From Chloroflexota bacterium (GTDB lineage: Bacteria; Chloroflexota; Anaerolineae; Promineifilales; Promineifilaceae): a stretch of 37,809 nt of DNA. Below the pieces are notes generated by a model that saw nothing but the letters and a program-made list of their open reading frames with translations, did not search any database and was not told the DNA's origin. The stretch lies in the NCBI GenBank assembly GCA_029559155.1, contig JAKQCM010000075.1:1-37809 (forward strand). The letters are read 5' to 3'. The position numbers and the translations under genes were made by a program. Positions 8,312 to 17,224 of the stretch are shown here, one piece after another (positions within the stretch are counted from its first letter, which is position 1; each line of letters opens with the position of its first letter).

Positions 8312-9427
8312 TCACGGGGTAATGAATTGGAAAGGAATGGGGCTGAAAACCAGAAAAAACAACACCAGGGTAAAAATCGCTAACCAGCGGCGGCGTGGAT
8401 CCAACGGCGTCACGTCGTCCAATGGCACAGCATAGACGCGGCCAAAAAAGAAAAGCAAAAATATCCAGAAAAGCCACATCAACGTCCCGGTAAGCGCTGT
8501 CAGCAGCGCCAGAGCCACAATCACCGGCCAAAAGAACTGTTTGGCTCGTTCGCCAAACAAAACGTAAGAAACGTGCCCGCCATCCAACTGCCCCACAGGA
8601 ATCAGGTTTAGCCCGGTGACCAGCAATCCTACCCAGCCGGCCCAGGCGATTTGATTAAGCGACACATCCAGGCCGTGGGCCGGCAGCATCTGGCCTAACA
8701 TTAAAATTTTGGCGGCGGCGTACAAAATGGAGTTACCTTCCAGCATGTAGGGCACGGACGGCATGGGGCCAACCGGGGAAGTGGACAGGCCATACAACAG
8801 AATAGGCAGAGCAAAGGCCATGCCCGCCAAAGGGCCGGCCGCGCCCACATCGAACAGCGCTCGTTTGTTTTTTACCGGCGCTTTCAGTTGGATAAACGCG
8901 CCCATTGTGCCGATGATGGAGAAGGGCATCGGGATGAAATAGGGCAGCGTAACGGGGACGCGGTGGTGACGGGCGGCAAAATAATGGCCCAATTCGTGCG
9001 CCCCCAGGATGACCATAATGCTGAGGCTGAACGGAAGACCTCGCCATATTTGCGCCAGCGCGGTTCCGTAATCGCCCGTTTCGCCCAGTGCGGCCACGTA
9101 CATTGTGGAAATAATGGTGACGATCAGGAGGATTAAGTTGATGGTCCAATTGGAGGCTGGCGGGTTAAAAACGTGGGGGAATCCGATCAGATTTGGGCTG
9201 CTGTCGCCCTGGCGGATCATCGGCGTAAAGCCGTGCTGCTCGAAGATGAGGCGGAGTTCGTCGTAACAGTCGGCGGTGTCGCGTAAGAAGCGGCCGCGCA
9301 GGCGAAAATGGCCCGGTTCCGGCCAATCCAGGGTGGTGTCGTCGGTGGTGAACAGGGGGATGATGGCTTCACGGATGTTTTCAACGGCCGTCAACGATAT
9401 CGTTGTGGTACGCGGATCATTAAACAT
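8312..9427 (-). CDS. M50-family site-2-type membrane metalloprotease
   Basis: 371 residues. It is a zinc protease that would cut substrates within the membrane. A soluble N-terminal domain of about 95 residues (with FTTDDTTLDWPEPGHF and EQHGFTPMIRQG) precedes the membrane part. The zinc motif HELGH is at residues 144-148 inside a hydrophobic helix, and the second motif NLIPVGQLDGGH supplies the third zinc ligand Asp. The FIPMPFSIIGTMGA and DVGAAGPLAG segments are typical of the plant EGY/cyanobacterial-type branch of site-2 proteases. There is no PDZ domain. A 74-residue membrane protein starts the unit just upstream (8-base gap). No anti-sigma substrate is visible nearby. Confidence 0.92.
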   Translation of the reverse strand: MFNDPRTTTISLTAVENIREAIIPLFTTDDTTLDWPEPGHFRLRGRFLRDTADCYDELRLIFEQHGFTPMIRQGDSSPNLIGFPHVFNPPASNWTINLILLIVTIISTMYVAALGETGDYGTALAQIWRGLPFSLSIMVILGAHELGHYFAARHHRVPVTLPYFIPMPFSIIGTMGAFIQLKAPVKNKRALFDVGAAGPLAGMAFALPILLYGLSTSPVGPMPSVPYMLEGNSILYAAAKILMLGQMLPAHGLDVSLNQIAWAGWVGLLVTGLNLIPVGQLDGGHVSYVLFGERAKQFFWPVIVALALLTALTGTLMWLFWIFLLFFFGRVYAVPLDDVTPLDPRRRWLAIFTLVLFFLVFSPIPFQFITP

Positions 9428-9435
9428 AGAGCAGC

Positions 9436-9660
9436 CTACGCGTTTCCATCTTCGGCATCCTCGTCATTGTCGCCCCAACTCACAATCCAGATGCAGGCTC
9501 CGGCCACCAAAATGGTGATGAGAATAAGCCAGAACCACTGCATGGTTTGCAGCCCAACGCTGCGGGCTTCATAAATCAAAATCAGCACCATGCCCAACGC
9601 CAAAACAAACCAGGCGGATAGGTTGGGATGGCTGCTGACGGTCTTTTTTAATGTTTCCAT
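9436..9660 (-). CDS. Small two-helix membrane protein
   Basis: 74 residues, not recognised. Two hydrophobic helices (FVLALGMVLILIYEA and FWLILITILVAGACIWIV) are joined by a short loop, and the tail is strongly acidic (DNDEDAEDG). AGAGG lies about 10 bases ahead of the ATG. It is the first gene of a pair with the site-2-type protease and could be an accessory, a regulator or simply co-transcribed. No motif points to an enzyme. Confidence 0.75.
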   Translation of the reverse strand: METLKKTVSSHPNLSAWFVLALGMVLILIYEARSVGLQTMQWFWLILITILVAGACIWIVSWGDNDEDAEDGNA

Positions 9661-9714
9661 GGCTTCAACCTCTTCATCTACTCAGGGTTCGCTCGCAAAT
9701 AGGTTGCAATTTTC

Positions 9715-9747
9715 AGATTGGTCTAACCTTGAAGATTGGACCAATCT
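9715..9747. repeat. Three-arm inverted repeat between coaE and the small membrane protein
   Basis: AGATTGGTC (9715-9723) is complementary to GACCAATCT (9739-9747). A second AGATTGG (9733-9739) can also pair with CCAATCT next to it. Two mutually exclusive hairpins are therefore possible. No T tract follows on either strand, so it is not a clean terminator for coaE. Confidence 0.6.
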
Positions 9748-9772
9748 AACCAGTTTAAGAACGAACGGTTAC

Positions 9773-11020
9773 TCAACTTTTGCGCAGCCGATCATCCCGC
9801 AGGACTTTAACCATGAGGATGGTGTCGGGCGGCTGGGATTCTTCGACGGCCGTTTGCCACACATCCGGCAGCATCTCTTTGTCCACCACGATATACCCTT
9901 CACGCTGGAACAACGTCGGCAGCGTTTCTGTCTCATCGTCGGGTAAAAAGGCGGCCACCATTTCGCCGATGTGGGCGTTGGCCGATTTTTCGATTTCCAG
10001 TAAAACGGCCGTTACCGTCAGGGCGACATCTTCCCCGGATAACCTAAAAATCTGGTCAATGCGCGCCACCTGCGCGTCGATGCTCCAGCCCATGACGACG
10101 GTGACATCCGTGCCAATCTGCCCGATGAAATAGCTGCGCTCGCTAAAAGACATCAACAAATCGGCGCGTTTCATGGTGACAGCGCCGTTGGTAGCCTTTT
10201 GAATCAACAGCAAAATGGAAGGAATATCCGATGGTTTGCCGCGCCGCACTTGCAGTCCGGCAGGCCATTCACGTTCGACGGCCGGTTTTGGGGCGGCTGC
10301 CAGCAACTCTTTCAGGCTTTGGGGGCCGGATGTACGCGGTTTGGTTTTGGCGGTAACGGCCGTGTCCTCAACCAACAACGTCGTCGGGGGCAGCGTGTCT
10401 GGCGATGGCAGCCGGCTCCAGGCCAGCGCAAACTGAGCTTCGGTTTCCGTCATCAGCCCATCGGTATCAATCACCACGTCGGCCATGGCGACTTTTTCTT
10501 CTTGTGGGGCCTGGGCTTTGATGCGCGCGGCGGCGCTTTCGGCATCCAAACCACGACAAATCATCAACCGTTGCAGTTGGCGCTGGCGGTGGCAGCGTGT
10601 GACCCAAATCTGGTGGCAGGCTTTAACCAGGTCGCCTTCCAGCAGTTTGATGGCCTCGATAAAAACAACGGCTGCTTCGCTGGCGTTGATGCGTTCCGCA
10701 ATGACGGCGCGGACGAGCGGGTGGGTCATCTGCTCCAGGTCCTTCAGGGCTGTGGGATCGGCAAACACAATCTGGCCCAGAGCGCGGCGGTTGATACGGC
10801 CGTCCACGCGCCGCACTTCCGGGCCAAAAGCAACGGCAATGGCGGCCTGAACATCCGCGTCGTAATCCATAAGTTCATGGACGATTTTGTCGGCGTCGAT
10901 GGTCAGTGCGCCCTGTTCGGCGGCCAACCGCATCACGGCCGATTTACCGCTGGCGATATTGCCGGTGAGGCCAATAATTAGTTTTCCAGAGAGGGTAATT
11001 GTGGTTGGCCCGTCACTCAT
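9773..11020 (-). CDS. coaE: Dephospho-CoA kinase fused to a GNAT-like domain
   Basis: 415 residues, twice the usual CoaE length. Residues 14-210 are a dephospho-CoA kinase, the last step of CoA synthesis. They carry P-loop GLTGNIASGKS, the DADKIVHELM substrate segment, THPLVRAVI, the lid RLMICRGLDAESAAARI and the closing ADVVIDTDG. A linker of about 40 residues leads to a C-terminal domain starting VRRGKPSDIPSILLLI and ending LFQREGYIVVDKEMLPDVW, which looks like a GNAT acetyltransferase fold. I see no clear acetyl-CoA-binding Q/RxxGxG/A loop, so that domain may bind rather than catalyse. The ATG overlaps the end of the ABC-F gene by 8 bases (ATGAGTGA), indicating coupling. Confidence 0.88.
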   Translation of the reverse strand: MSDGPTTITLSGKLIIGLTGNIASGKSAVMRLAAEQGALTIDADKIVHELMDYDADVQAAIAVAFGPEVRRVDGRINRRALGQIVFADPTALKDLEQMTHPLVRAVIAERINASEAAVVFIEAIKLLEGDLVKACHQIWVTRCHRQRQLQRLMICRGLDAESAAARIKAQAPQEEKVAMADVVIDTDGLMTETEAQFALAWSRLPSPDTLPPTTLLVEDTAVTAKTKPRTSGPQSLKELLAAAPKPAVEREWPAGLQVRRGKPSDIPSILLLIQKATNGAVTMKRADLLMSFSERSYFIGQIGTDVTVVMGWSIDAQVARIDQIFRLSGEDVALTVTAVLLEIEKSANAHIGEMVAAFLPDDETETLPTLFQREGYIVVDKEMLPDVWQTAVEESQPPDTILMVKVLRDDRLRKS

Positions 11021-13052
11021 GCGCCAGTGTCTCCCATTCCATCATTCGCTGTGTCAATTCCTGTTCGGTCGCGGCGTATTCTAAGCTCAGGGTTTGTATC
11101 TTGTCAAAAGATTGTGCCTGGGTGGCGGCTTGTATAGCGGCGCTGATGGCGTGCAGCCGGTTTTCCAGGTCGTGGACTTGCTTTTCCAGGGTGGCCAGCG
11201 CAGTTTCGCGTTTGCGCTGCTCGTTCTTGCTCAGGCGATTGGCGTCGTTTTCACTGCTGGCTGGGTTGATGGCGGCGCGCGCCAGAACGGCCGTTTCACG
11301 AGCGGCTTCGTTTTCCTGGCTGCGGCGGGCCAGATATTCCTGGTAAGAGCCGGCATAGATGTGCAAACGGCCGTCGCGCAGTTCCCAAATTTGCGTCGCC
11401 AGCCGGTCCACCAAATACCGATCGTGCGTCACCATCAAAACCGTGCCCTGAAATTCAGCCAGCGCCGCCTGCAGCGTTTCTTGCGCGGGAATATCCAGAT
11501 GGTTCGTCGGCTCATCCAGCAGCAAAAAATTAGCCTTTTGCAAGGCCAACAGCGCCAACGCCAAACGACCCCGCTCCCCACCGCTCAACAAACTGATGGG
11601 TTTATACACATCATCGCCGCGAAAAAGATACCGCGCCAGATAACTGCGCGCTTCGCTCAGAGGCATATTTTGCTGATGCAACAATTCGTCCAAAACCGTG
11701 TTGCTGCGGTTCAAATCATCGTGAGCCTGGGAAAAATACCCAATTTCCAGGCTTGCCCCCAGCGTAATTTGCCCGGCCAGCGGCGTCAACCGATCCAAAA
11801 TTGTGCGTAGAAACGTGGTCTTGCCCGTCCCATTGGGTCCGATGAGCGCCGCGCATTCCTGGCGCTGCAAGACAATATCGTCCGCCTCGAACAAGATCGC
11901 GCCAGGGTACCCGATCTGCAAATCGCTGGTGCGCAGAACCAGGTTGCCGCTGCGATGCGAGGCGTGTATATGCATTTTAATTTCTTGCGGGCGCGTAGGC
12001 CCTTGTAAGGCCTTGATTTGCTCGTGGAGTTCACCCACTGTAGACGCCTGCATCTCCACGCCGTATTCTGCTTTAACCTGCATCCAGCCTTTGCTGTCTA
12101 ATTCTTGTAAAACGCCTAACCCGCCGGAACGAATGGCCGCAACCTCCCGGCTGAGACGGCTGAGTTTTCCCTGGGCCATTTGCGTGCGCTGCCCAGCCAT
12201 GTTCCGGCGGATGTAGTCCAGTTCTTTTTCCAGCCGTTCTTTCAGCGTGACAAATTCTTGCATGCGGTAATCCCAGCGGGCGTCGCGCTGCTGCATGTAG
12301 GCGGAATAATTGCCGCGATACGTCTGAATATCGGTGCGTGTCATTTCCCAAATGGTGTTGACGGTTTTGTCGAGAAAATAGCGGTCGTGGCTGACGATCA
12401 GCACCGCGCCTTCCCAGGTTTTTAGCGTGCCTTCCAGCCATTCGATGGCCTGGACGTCCAGATGATTGGTCGGCTCATCGAGGATGAGCAAATCGGGCGC
12501 TTCCAGCAGGAGCCGCGCCAGCAAGACGCGGGTTTTCTGGCCGCCGCTGAGGTGCGGCAGGGGCAGCTGCCATGTCTGGTCGTCGAAGCCCAGGCCGGTG
12601 AGGACTTGGCGAATGCGTAGTTCATATTGGTAGCCGCCGGCCAGTTCAAACTGTTCCTGGAGCCGGCTGTATCGATCGAACAGGTCGTCGCTTTCGGCTT
12701 CGGTGAGCGTGGGGTCGCTCATGGCGCTTTCCATCTGGCGGAGTTGGGCTTCGGTGGCGCGCAAGTTCTTGAAGACGAGGAACATTTCGTCGTAGACGGT
12801 GTGTTGGCGACCGGAGAAGGCTTCGGCGGCTTCCTGGCGCAGGTAACCAAAGCGTGTTCCTTTGGCCATCTGGACGCTGCCGGCGGATGGGGCCATCTGC
12901 CCGGCCAGAATGAGCAGGAAGGTTGTCTTGCCAATGCCATTGGGGCCGACGAGTCCAACTTTGCCGTCTTTAGGGATGCTGACGGAAATTCCGCTGAACA
13001 GATCGAAGGCGCCGAAGGATTGGGCCAGGTTGTTGGTGGTCAAAATTGCCAT
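11013..13052 (-). CDS. ABC-F family ATPase
   Basis: 679 residues with two ABC cassettes and no membrane segments, the hallmark of ABC-F proteins that act on ribosomes. Cassette 1 has GLVGPNGIGKTT, LSGGQKTR and LLILDEPTNHLD. Cassette 2 has LIGPNGTGKTT, LSGGERGR and LLLDEPTNHLD. Between them lies the long charged linker (about residues 240-330) typical of the P-site tRNA interaction motif. A C-terminal coiled coil follows, rich in Glu, Lys and Arg. A role in translation or ribosome rescue is likely; antibiotic resistance is possible but not indicated. No ribosome binding site precedes the ATG, while TATAAT ends 8 bases before it, so the mRNA may be leaderless. coaE overlaps its end. Confidence 0.93.
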   Translation of the reverse strand: MAILTTNNLAQSFGAFDLFSGISVSIPKDGKVGLVGPNGIGKTTFLLILAGQMAPSAGSVQMAKGTRFGYLRQEAAEAFSGRQHTVYDEMFLVFKNLRATEAQLRQMESAMSDPTLTEAESDDLFDRYSRLQEQFELAGGYQYELRIRQVLTGLGFDDQTWQLPLPHLSGGQKTRVLLARLLLEAPDLLILDEPTNHLDVQAIEWLEGTLKTWEGAVLIVSHDRYFLDKTVNTIWEMTRTDIQTYRGNYSAYMQQRDARWDYRMQEFVTLKERLEKELDYIRRNMAGQRTQMAQGKLSRLSREVAAIRSGGLGVLQELDSKGWMQVKAEYGVEMQASTVGELHEQIKALQGPTRPQEIKMHIHASHRSGNLVLRTSDLQIGYPGAILFEADDIVLQRQECAALIGPNGTGKTTFLRTILDRLTPLAGQITLGASLEIGYFSQAHDDLNRSNTVLDELLHQQNMPLSEARSYLARYLFRGDDVYKPISLLSGGERGRLALALLALQKANFLLLDEPTNHLDIPAQETLQAALAEFQGTVLMVTHDRYLVDRLATQIWELRDGRLHIYAGSYQEYLARRSQENEAARETAVLARAAINPASSENDANRLSKNEQRKRETALATLEKQVHDLENRLHAISAAIQAATQAQSFDKIQTLSLEYAATEQELTQRMMEWETLAHE

Positions 13053-13060
13053 GGCGGGTG

Positions 13061-13066
13061 ATTATA
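13061..13066 (-). promoter_or_regulatory. -10 element placed for a leaderless ABC-F transcript
   Basis: On the minus strand TATAAT is followed by 8 bases and then the ATG at 13052. Initiation 7 bases past the -10 would fall within about two bases of the start codon. The -35 region is weak. No Shine-Dalgarno sequence is present. Confidence 0.55.
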
Positions 13067-13113
13067 CCGTAATGGCAGGGGTGTGGGTAAAGCGGAGGGG
13101 AAACCGCCGGTAA

Positions 13114-14751
13114 TTAGTGGAAGATTTGTAGGAAGCTGGCGTTGATGGTTTGCAGGCGTTGTTTGATGGATTGACGGCCGTTTGTATTATCCAGAGGTTG
13201 GTAGTTGGTGCGGTAGTAGTAATTGTAGGCGTAGCCGAAACGGCCGTTGGCGTTTACTTTGTTCAGAATGACGCCGGCGATAGGGCTGTTAAGGGCCTGA
13301 ATTTGGGCAACGGCCGTGCTGAATGCCGGATAACGGGTTTGTCCAGAGCTGGCAACAAAAATTGTTGCATCCACCAAACGGGACAACACCACGGCGTCAG
13401 TTACCGCCAACACCGGCGGGCTGTCGAAAATAATGTAATCCGCCTGCCCAATAAGCCAGGTCAGCACTTCCTTCATGCGTTCAGAACCCAGAAGTTCCGC
13501 CGGATTGGGCGGCAAACGGCCGGCCGTTAAAACATACAAATTGGAAATCAACGTTCCTTTGATGTACTGTGCGTCTTCACGGCCACGAATAATGAGATTG
13601 CACAAGCCCTTGCTGCCATCTACTTCTAACATTTTATGCAGCATCGGACGCCGCATGTCGGTGTCTACCAATAAGACGCGTTTGCCCGACTGCGCCAGCG
13701 CGGCTGCCAGGTTAATCGACACCGTCGTTTTACCTTCTCCGGCGTTGGCGCTGGTGATGAGCAGTGTGCGCACGTCGCGGTCTACGCTGACAAATTGGAT
13801 GTTGGTCCGAATCTGGCGATAAGCTTCAGCTGCCGGGGAACGCGGTTCCATTGCCACAACCAGAGCATCGATAGGTTTGGTCACTTTCACCTTTTCCAAT
13901 GAACCCAAAATAGTCAGCCCGGTGCCCAATTCGATGTCTTTGGGGTCTTTCAGCGTATCATCCATGTATTCCACCAGAAAGATGATGCCCAAAGCCAACA
14001 TAGCGCCTACCACGGCGGCCAAAACTGTATTGGTTAACACGCGAGGACGAATGGGTTGTTGCGGTACGCGGGCGGATTCGTCGATGATCAGATTGTTCAG
14101 GCCGCGCACCTCGGCGATGCGTACATCTTCGTAATTGGCCATCAGGCGAGCGTAGGTTTCACGCAGGCGCAGGACGTTGTCGTTTTGGCGGTCAACGGCC
14201 GTTTGATTGGGAACCATCTTGCTAATTTCCGCCTGCACAGCAGATTCCGCCGCCGCCAATTCTGTGGCGAGCGTGGCCAATTCTTCTTCTAAACCCTGCT
14301 TCAAACTGGCATAACGCGCCAACTGCTGCTCGCTATTCCGTTCTGCAAAAATTGTGGGGATTTCATTAGCCAGATCGCGCGCAACACGAGGATTTGTATG
14401 TTCGACGCTCAAAATAATCAACTGCGTATTATTAACCAACTGCACTTGAATCATTTTGGCCAGGTCGTCTGGCGTGAACGATAAATTGAGATTTGTGATG
14501 GCCTGGTCTAATACTTCATAGTTCTTAAGCCGTTCGGCATAAGATTGGGCTAATTGTTCGCTTGTCAGGAGGGAATTATAAGCCGTATCAATGCCATCGT
14601 TACCTTCGATAACCAGCAGCGTGGCCGAAGCGCGATAAATTGGAGCCTGCGCCTGGCTAATATAAAACGCGCTGCCGCCAGCAACCAGCGCTCCAAGAAC
14701 GATCAACCATGCCCAATGCCAGACCAGATAAACGTACTGCCTTAATTCCAC
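13114..14751 (-). CDS. Wzz-domain tyrosine autokinase (BY-kinase) for polysaccharide export
   Basis: 545 residues. The N-terminal Wzz-type chain-length domain has one membrane helix (WAWLIVLGALVAGGSAFYI) and a second near residue 240 (TVLAAVVGAMLALGIIFLVEY), with a coiled, probably extracytoplasmic region between. The cytoplasmic kinase follows: Walker A SANAGEGKTT, A' VLLVDTDMRRP, Walker B YIIFDSPPVLAVTD. The C-terminus has a tyrosine cluster (YAYNYYYRTNY), the usual autophosphorylation tail. It would control capsule or exopolysaccharide chain length. The start is a GTG with GAGGG 8 bases upstream. No wza/wzx/wzy genes lie next to it; the RmlD-like gene is 2 kb upstream and only loosely related. 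Confidence 0.92.
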   Translation of the reverse strand: MELRQYVYLVWHWAWLIVLGALVAGGSAFYISQAQAPIYRASATLLVIEGNDGIDTAYNSLLTSEQLAQSYAERLKNYEVLDQAITNLNLSFTPDDLAKMIQVQLVNNTQLIILSVEHTNPRVARDLANEIPTIFAERNSEQQLARYASLKQGLEEELATLATELAAAESAVQAEISKMVPNQTAVDRQNDNVLRLRETYARLMANYEDVRIAEVRGLNNLIIDESARVPQQPIRPRVLTNTVLAAVVGAMLALGIIFLVEYMDDTLKDPKDIELGTGLTILGSLEKVKVTKPIDALVVAMEPRSPAAEAYRQIRTNIQFVSVDRDVRTLLITSANAGEGKTTVSINLAAALAQSGKRVLLVDTDMRRPMLHKMLEVDGSKGLCNLIIRGREDAQYIKGTLISNLYVLTAGRLPPNPAELLGSERMKEVLTWLIGQADYIIFDSPPVLAVTDAVVLSRLVDATIFVASSGQTRYPAFSTAVAQIQALNSPIAGVILNKVNANGRFGYAYNYYYRTNYQPLDNTNGRQSIKQRLQTINASFLQIFH

Positions 14752-14865
14752 AGGTTATTCCCTCATTACGTCAAAGTATTCCTCCAAGGTAACGCAAATG
14801 TAAATACCCCGTGGTAAAAGGTCGGTGAAACAAAAGTGAAAGGGTCGTGAATCCTTTGGTAATAC

Positions 14866-14893
14866 AAAAAACCCCTCATTAGAGGGGTTTTTT
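14866..14893 (-). terminator. Perfect terminator of the sigma factor gene
   Basis: 12-base arms AAAAAACCCCTC and GAGGGGTTTTTT enclose the loop ATTA. It is A-rich before and T-rich after on both strands, so it would terminate in either direction. It lies about 30 bases past the sigma factor stop. Confidence 0.93.
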
Positions 14894-14921
14894 AGGTGAA
14901 TAATCAGTTGGCTATATCTGC

Positions 14922-16148
14922 TTAATTCAGATATTGGCGTAGATGGCCGGCAAAGTTGGGGTGGCGCAGCTTGCGCAGCGCTTCTTTTTCCAGCTGTCGG
15001 ATGCGTTCGCGAGAGAGGCCAAACATCTCGCCGACTTCTTTGAGTGTGCGCGATTCGCCATCTTGCAGGCCGTAACGCAAGCGCAAAATACGCGCTTCGC
15101 GTGGCGTGAGTTGGTCCAAAATATCGCCCAGCTCTTCGGTGAGCATTTTATTGGCGACCATTTCAGCGGGCGGCGGGGCTTCGATGTCTTCGATAAAGTC
15201 GCCCAATTCAGCATCAGATTCGTCGCCGACGGGGCGTTCCAGGTGGACGGGTTGACGGCTGGTGCGCAGCATCCAACGCACACGCTCGGCCGGCAGTTCC
15301 ATGTTTTCGGCGATCTCTTCAGCGGTGGGCTGACGGCCGTATTCCTGTTCCAATTCTTGAGCTACCTGATACAACTTGCTGATTCGGCCACCGAGATGCG
15401 CCGGAATACGAATGGTACGGCCGTGATTGGCTAATGCGCGTGTTACGGCTTGCCGGATCCACCAGGTTGCATACGTACTAAACCGATTCCCGCGACGATA
15501 ATCATACTTTTCCACCGCTTTCATCAGCCCGACATTACCTTCCTGGATAAGATCTAGAAATTGTAGGCCGCGCCCACGATATTTTTTAGCAATGCTTACC
15601 ACCAGACGGGTATTGGCGCGAATCAGATGCGCGCGAGCAGCATCTCCCACTTCTTTTAGCCGCTGTAATTCATCGAGTTCATCATCGGTAAGGCTGTATT
15701 GGCTGTCCATGGCTTCTTCAGCAGCCCGTCCAGCTTCTATTTCCATGGCCAATTGAACTTCTTCTTCCGCTGTCAGTAGTTGCTGCTGGCCCATTTCCCG
15801 AAAATACAAGCCAACCGAATCGTCAATCGGAACGTTGCTCAGATCAAACAATGGGGCAATGTGCGCTTTAGGAGAATTAACATCATCGACATCGGCCCCA
15901 TCCAGGTCGTCTAAGTCGGTCTCTTCTTCTGCGCTCATAGCAAGACTGGCCTCTTCTTCGTTTTCGAAAACTGGCACACCCATAGATTGAGCTTCTTCCA
16001 GAATTGTCTCTAACAGCGGTAAATTATTTTCAATATTGGGGAGAGCTTCAAGAATTTGATCGTACGTAATATATCCTTGCTCCATACCGTTATTTAGCAA
16101 AACGCCAACAACGTCCATTTCATCAAATGGATTCCCTAAATCGCTCAA
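14922..16148 (-). CDS. rpoD: RNA polymerase sigma-70 factor, primary (RpoD/SigA) type
   Basis: 408 residues. A short region 1.1-like segment (GYITYDQILEALP) and an acidic linker (residues about 60-95) precede region 1.2 (VGLYFREMGQQQLL). Region 2 is classical: RLVVSIAKKYRGRGLQFLDL, then IQEGNVGLMKAVEKYD, then RFSTYATWWIRQAVTRA. Region 3 spans about 240-310. Region 4 contains LTPREARILRLRYG and the helix-turn-helix GLSRERIRQLEKEAL. Complete regions 1.2-4 with the ATWWIRQA core indicate a housekeeping or near-housekeeping sigma. The start is a TTG with AAGGG upstream; the next Met is 10 codons on. It has its own extended -10 promoter and a strong terminator, so it is monocistronic. Confidence 0.95.
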   Translation of the reverse strand: MSDLGNPFDEMDVVGVLLNNGMEQGYITYDQILEALPNIENNLPLLETILEEAQSMGVPVFENEEEASLAMSAEEETDLDDLDGADVDDVNSPKAHIAPLFDLSNVPIDDSVGLYFREMGQQQLLTAEEEVQLAMEIEAGRAAEEAMDSQYSLTDDELDELQRLKEVGDAARAHLIRANTRLVVSIAKKYRGRGLQFLDLIQEGNVGLMKAVEKYDYRRGNRFSTYATWWIRQAVTRALANHGRTIRIPAHLGGRISKLYQVAQELEQEYGRQPTAEEIAENMELPAERVRWMLRTSRQPVHLERPVGDESDAELGDFIEDIEAPPPAEMVANKMLTEELGDILDQLTPREARILRLRYGLQDGESRTLKEVGEMFGLSRERIRQLEKEALRKLRHPNFAGHLRQYLN

Positions 16149-16232
16149 GATTCCCTTTTCTCCTTAAAAAAATTTGTGCTCAGGTTGTGTGGTTCGACTC
16201 TCACCCAACTCTGCCTCTTCCTGCACTGGGGC

Positions 16233-16262
16233 AGTCTAGCATATTCAGCAAATAAAAGTCAA
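16233..16262 (-). promoter_or_regulatory. Promoter of the sigma factor gene
   Basis: On the minus strand -35 TTGACT (16257-16262), an 18-base spacer and -10 TAGACT (16233-16238) preceded by TGC, an extended -10. The start codon at 16148 leaves a leader of roughly 78 bases. A short GGGG/CCCC dyad lies just upstream of the -35. Confidence 0.7.
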
Positions 16263-16372
16263 GGGGGGTAACTCCCCTAAAAAGTCATGGAATTTACTCT
16301 AAAATTTTTGCCTTAGCTGGATATGAGTTGCAAGTGAGCAAGCCCATAAAAACAGGGGGTAGAAGGCCGAAT

Positions 16373-17224
16373 TTATTGGCCTGCAAAAGGAGGTGAAGCG
16401 CGGCGGCACACGTCGTCTATTCCGGGGAGGGGGGTGGTGAGTACGGCCGTTGCCCGGCGTAAATCTAACTCGCAATTCAGCGGCCACTGCCCACCCAACG
16501 AAGGGCCAATGGTCACTGTTTCGCGCTCATGAACGCCCCACCAATCCAACAATTTCAGGGAGTATTCGGCGCGCGTTAACACCTGGCTCCCGGCCACGTT
16601 GAGTATGCCGGTGTAAGGATGGTCTGCGAGTTCCAGACAGGCGTCCGTGAGGGTGTTGACCCAGACAGGATTGCGAATCTGGTTGTCGAACAAGGTGACC
16701 GGTTGTCCGGCTTGCAGCGCTTTTGTCATCCAGGCCGTACCATGATCCATCTTAGTCAGGCCATAAATGAGGGATGTGCGGATGATGACATGATTGGGGT
16801 GTGTGGCAATGATGGTTTCAGCGTTGGCCTTGGCCTGGCCGTAGGCGTTCACCGGGGTGGGCACGGCCGTTTCGTCGTATGGCGCGCCGCCTCTGCCAGA
16901 AAACACGACATCGGTGGACAAATGGATGAGGCGCGCGCCCACGGCCGTCGCTGCCTGAGCAATGTGCGCCGCTCCCTGCTCAATCACGGCGGCCATATCC
17001 GCGCCCCGGTTGGAACCGGCGGTGTGGATGATAACATCTGGGGCAAACTGGCCGACGAGTTGGGTTACGGCCGTTCCATCACGCATGTCCAGGTAACGGC
17101 CGTTTGGCAAGCCCAATGGATCCTGACTAAAAAAGGTATACAGCGTTTCGTGCCTGGCAGATGCTGGCGGCACAAGATGAACCCCCAGGTAACTACTGCC
17201 GCCGGTAATCAGCAAGCGGCTCAA
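16373..17224 (-). CDS. RmlD-like NAD(P)-dependent sugar-nucleotide reductase
   Basis: 283 residues of the extended SDR superfamily, closest in layout to dTDP-4-dehydrorhamnose reductase. The cofactor loop is ITGGSSYLG at the N-terminus. DVIIHTAG and LIHLSTDVVFSG follow, and the catalytic YGQAK (YxxxK) lies near residue 127. The substrate side has DNQIRNPVWVNTL and LNVAGSQVLTRAEY. It starts at a TTG that overlaps the rnc stop (TTGA), so it is the last gene of a fabF-rnc-reductase unit. The rmlA/B/C partners are absent from the window, so the exact sugar is open. Confidence 0.83.
   Translation of the reverse strand: MSRLLITGGSSYLGVHLVPPASARHETLYTFFSQDPLGLPNGRYLDMRDGTAVTQLVGQFAPDVIIHTAGSNRGADMAAVIEQGAAHIAQAATAVGARLIHLSTDVVFSGRGGAPYDETAVPTPVNAYGQAKANAETIIATHPNHVIIRTSLIYGLTKMDHGTAWMTKALQAGQPVTLFDNQIRNPVWVNTLTDACLELADHPYTGILNVAGSQVLTRAEYSLKLLDWWGVHERETVTIGPSLGGQWPLNCELDLRRATAVLTTPLPGIDDVCRRASPPFAGQ

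Noticed and set aside
11013-13052. Antibiotic-resistance ABC-F assignment.
   Set aside because: The linker cannot be assigned to a resistance subfamily by eye, and no neighbouring gene suggests it.
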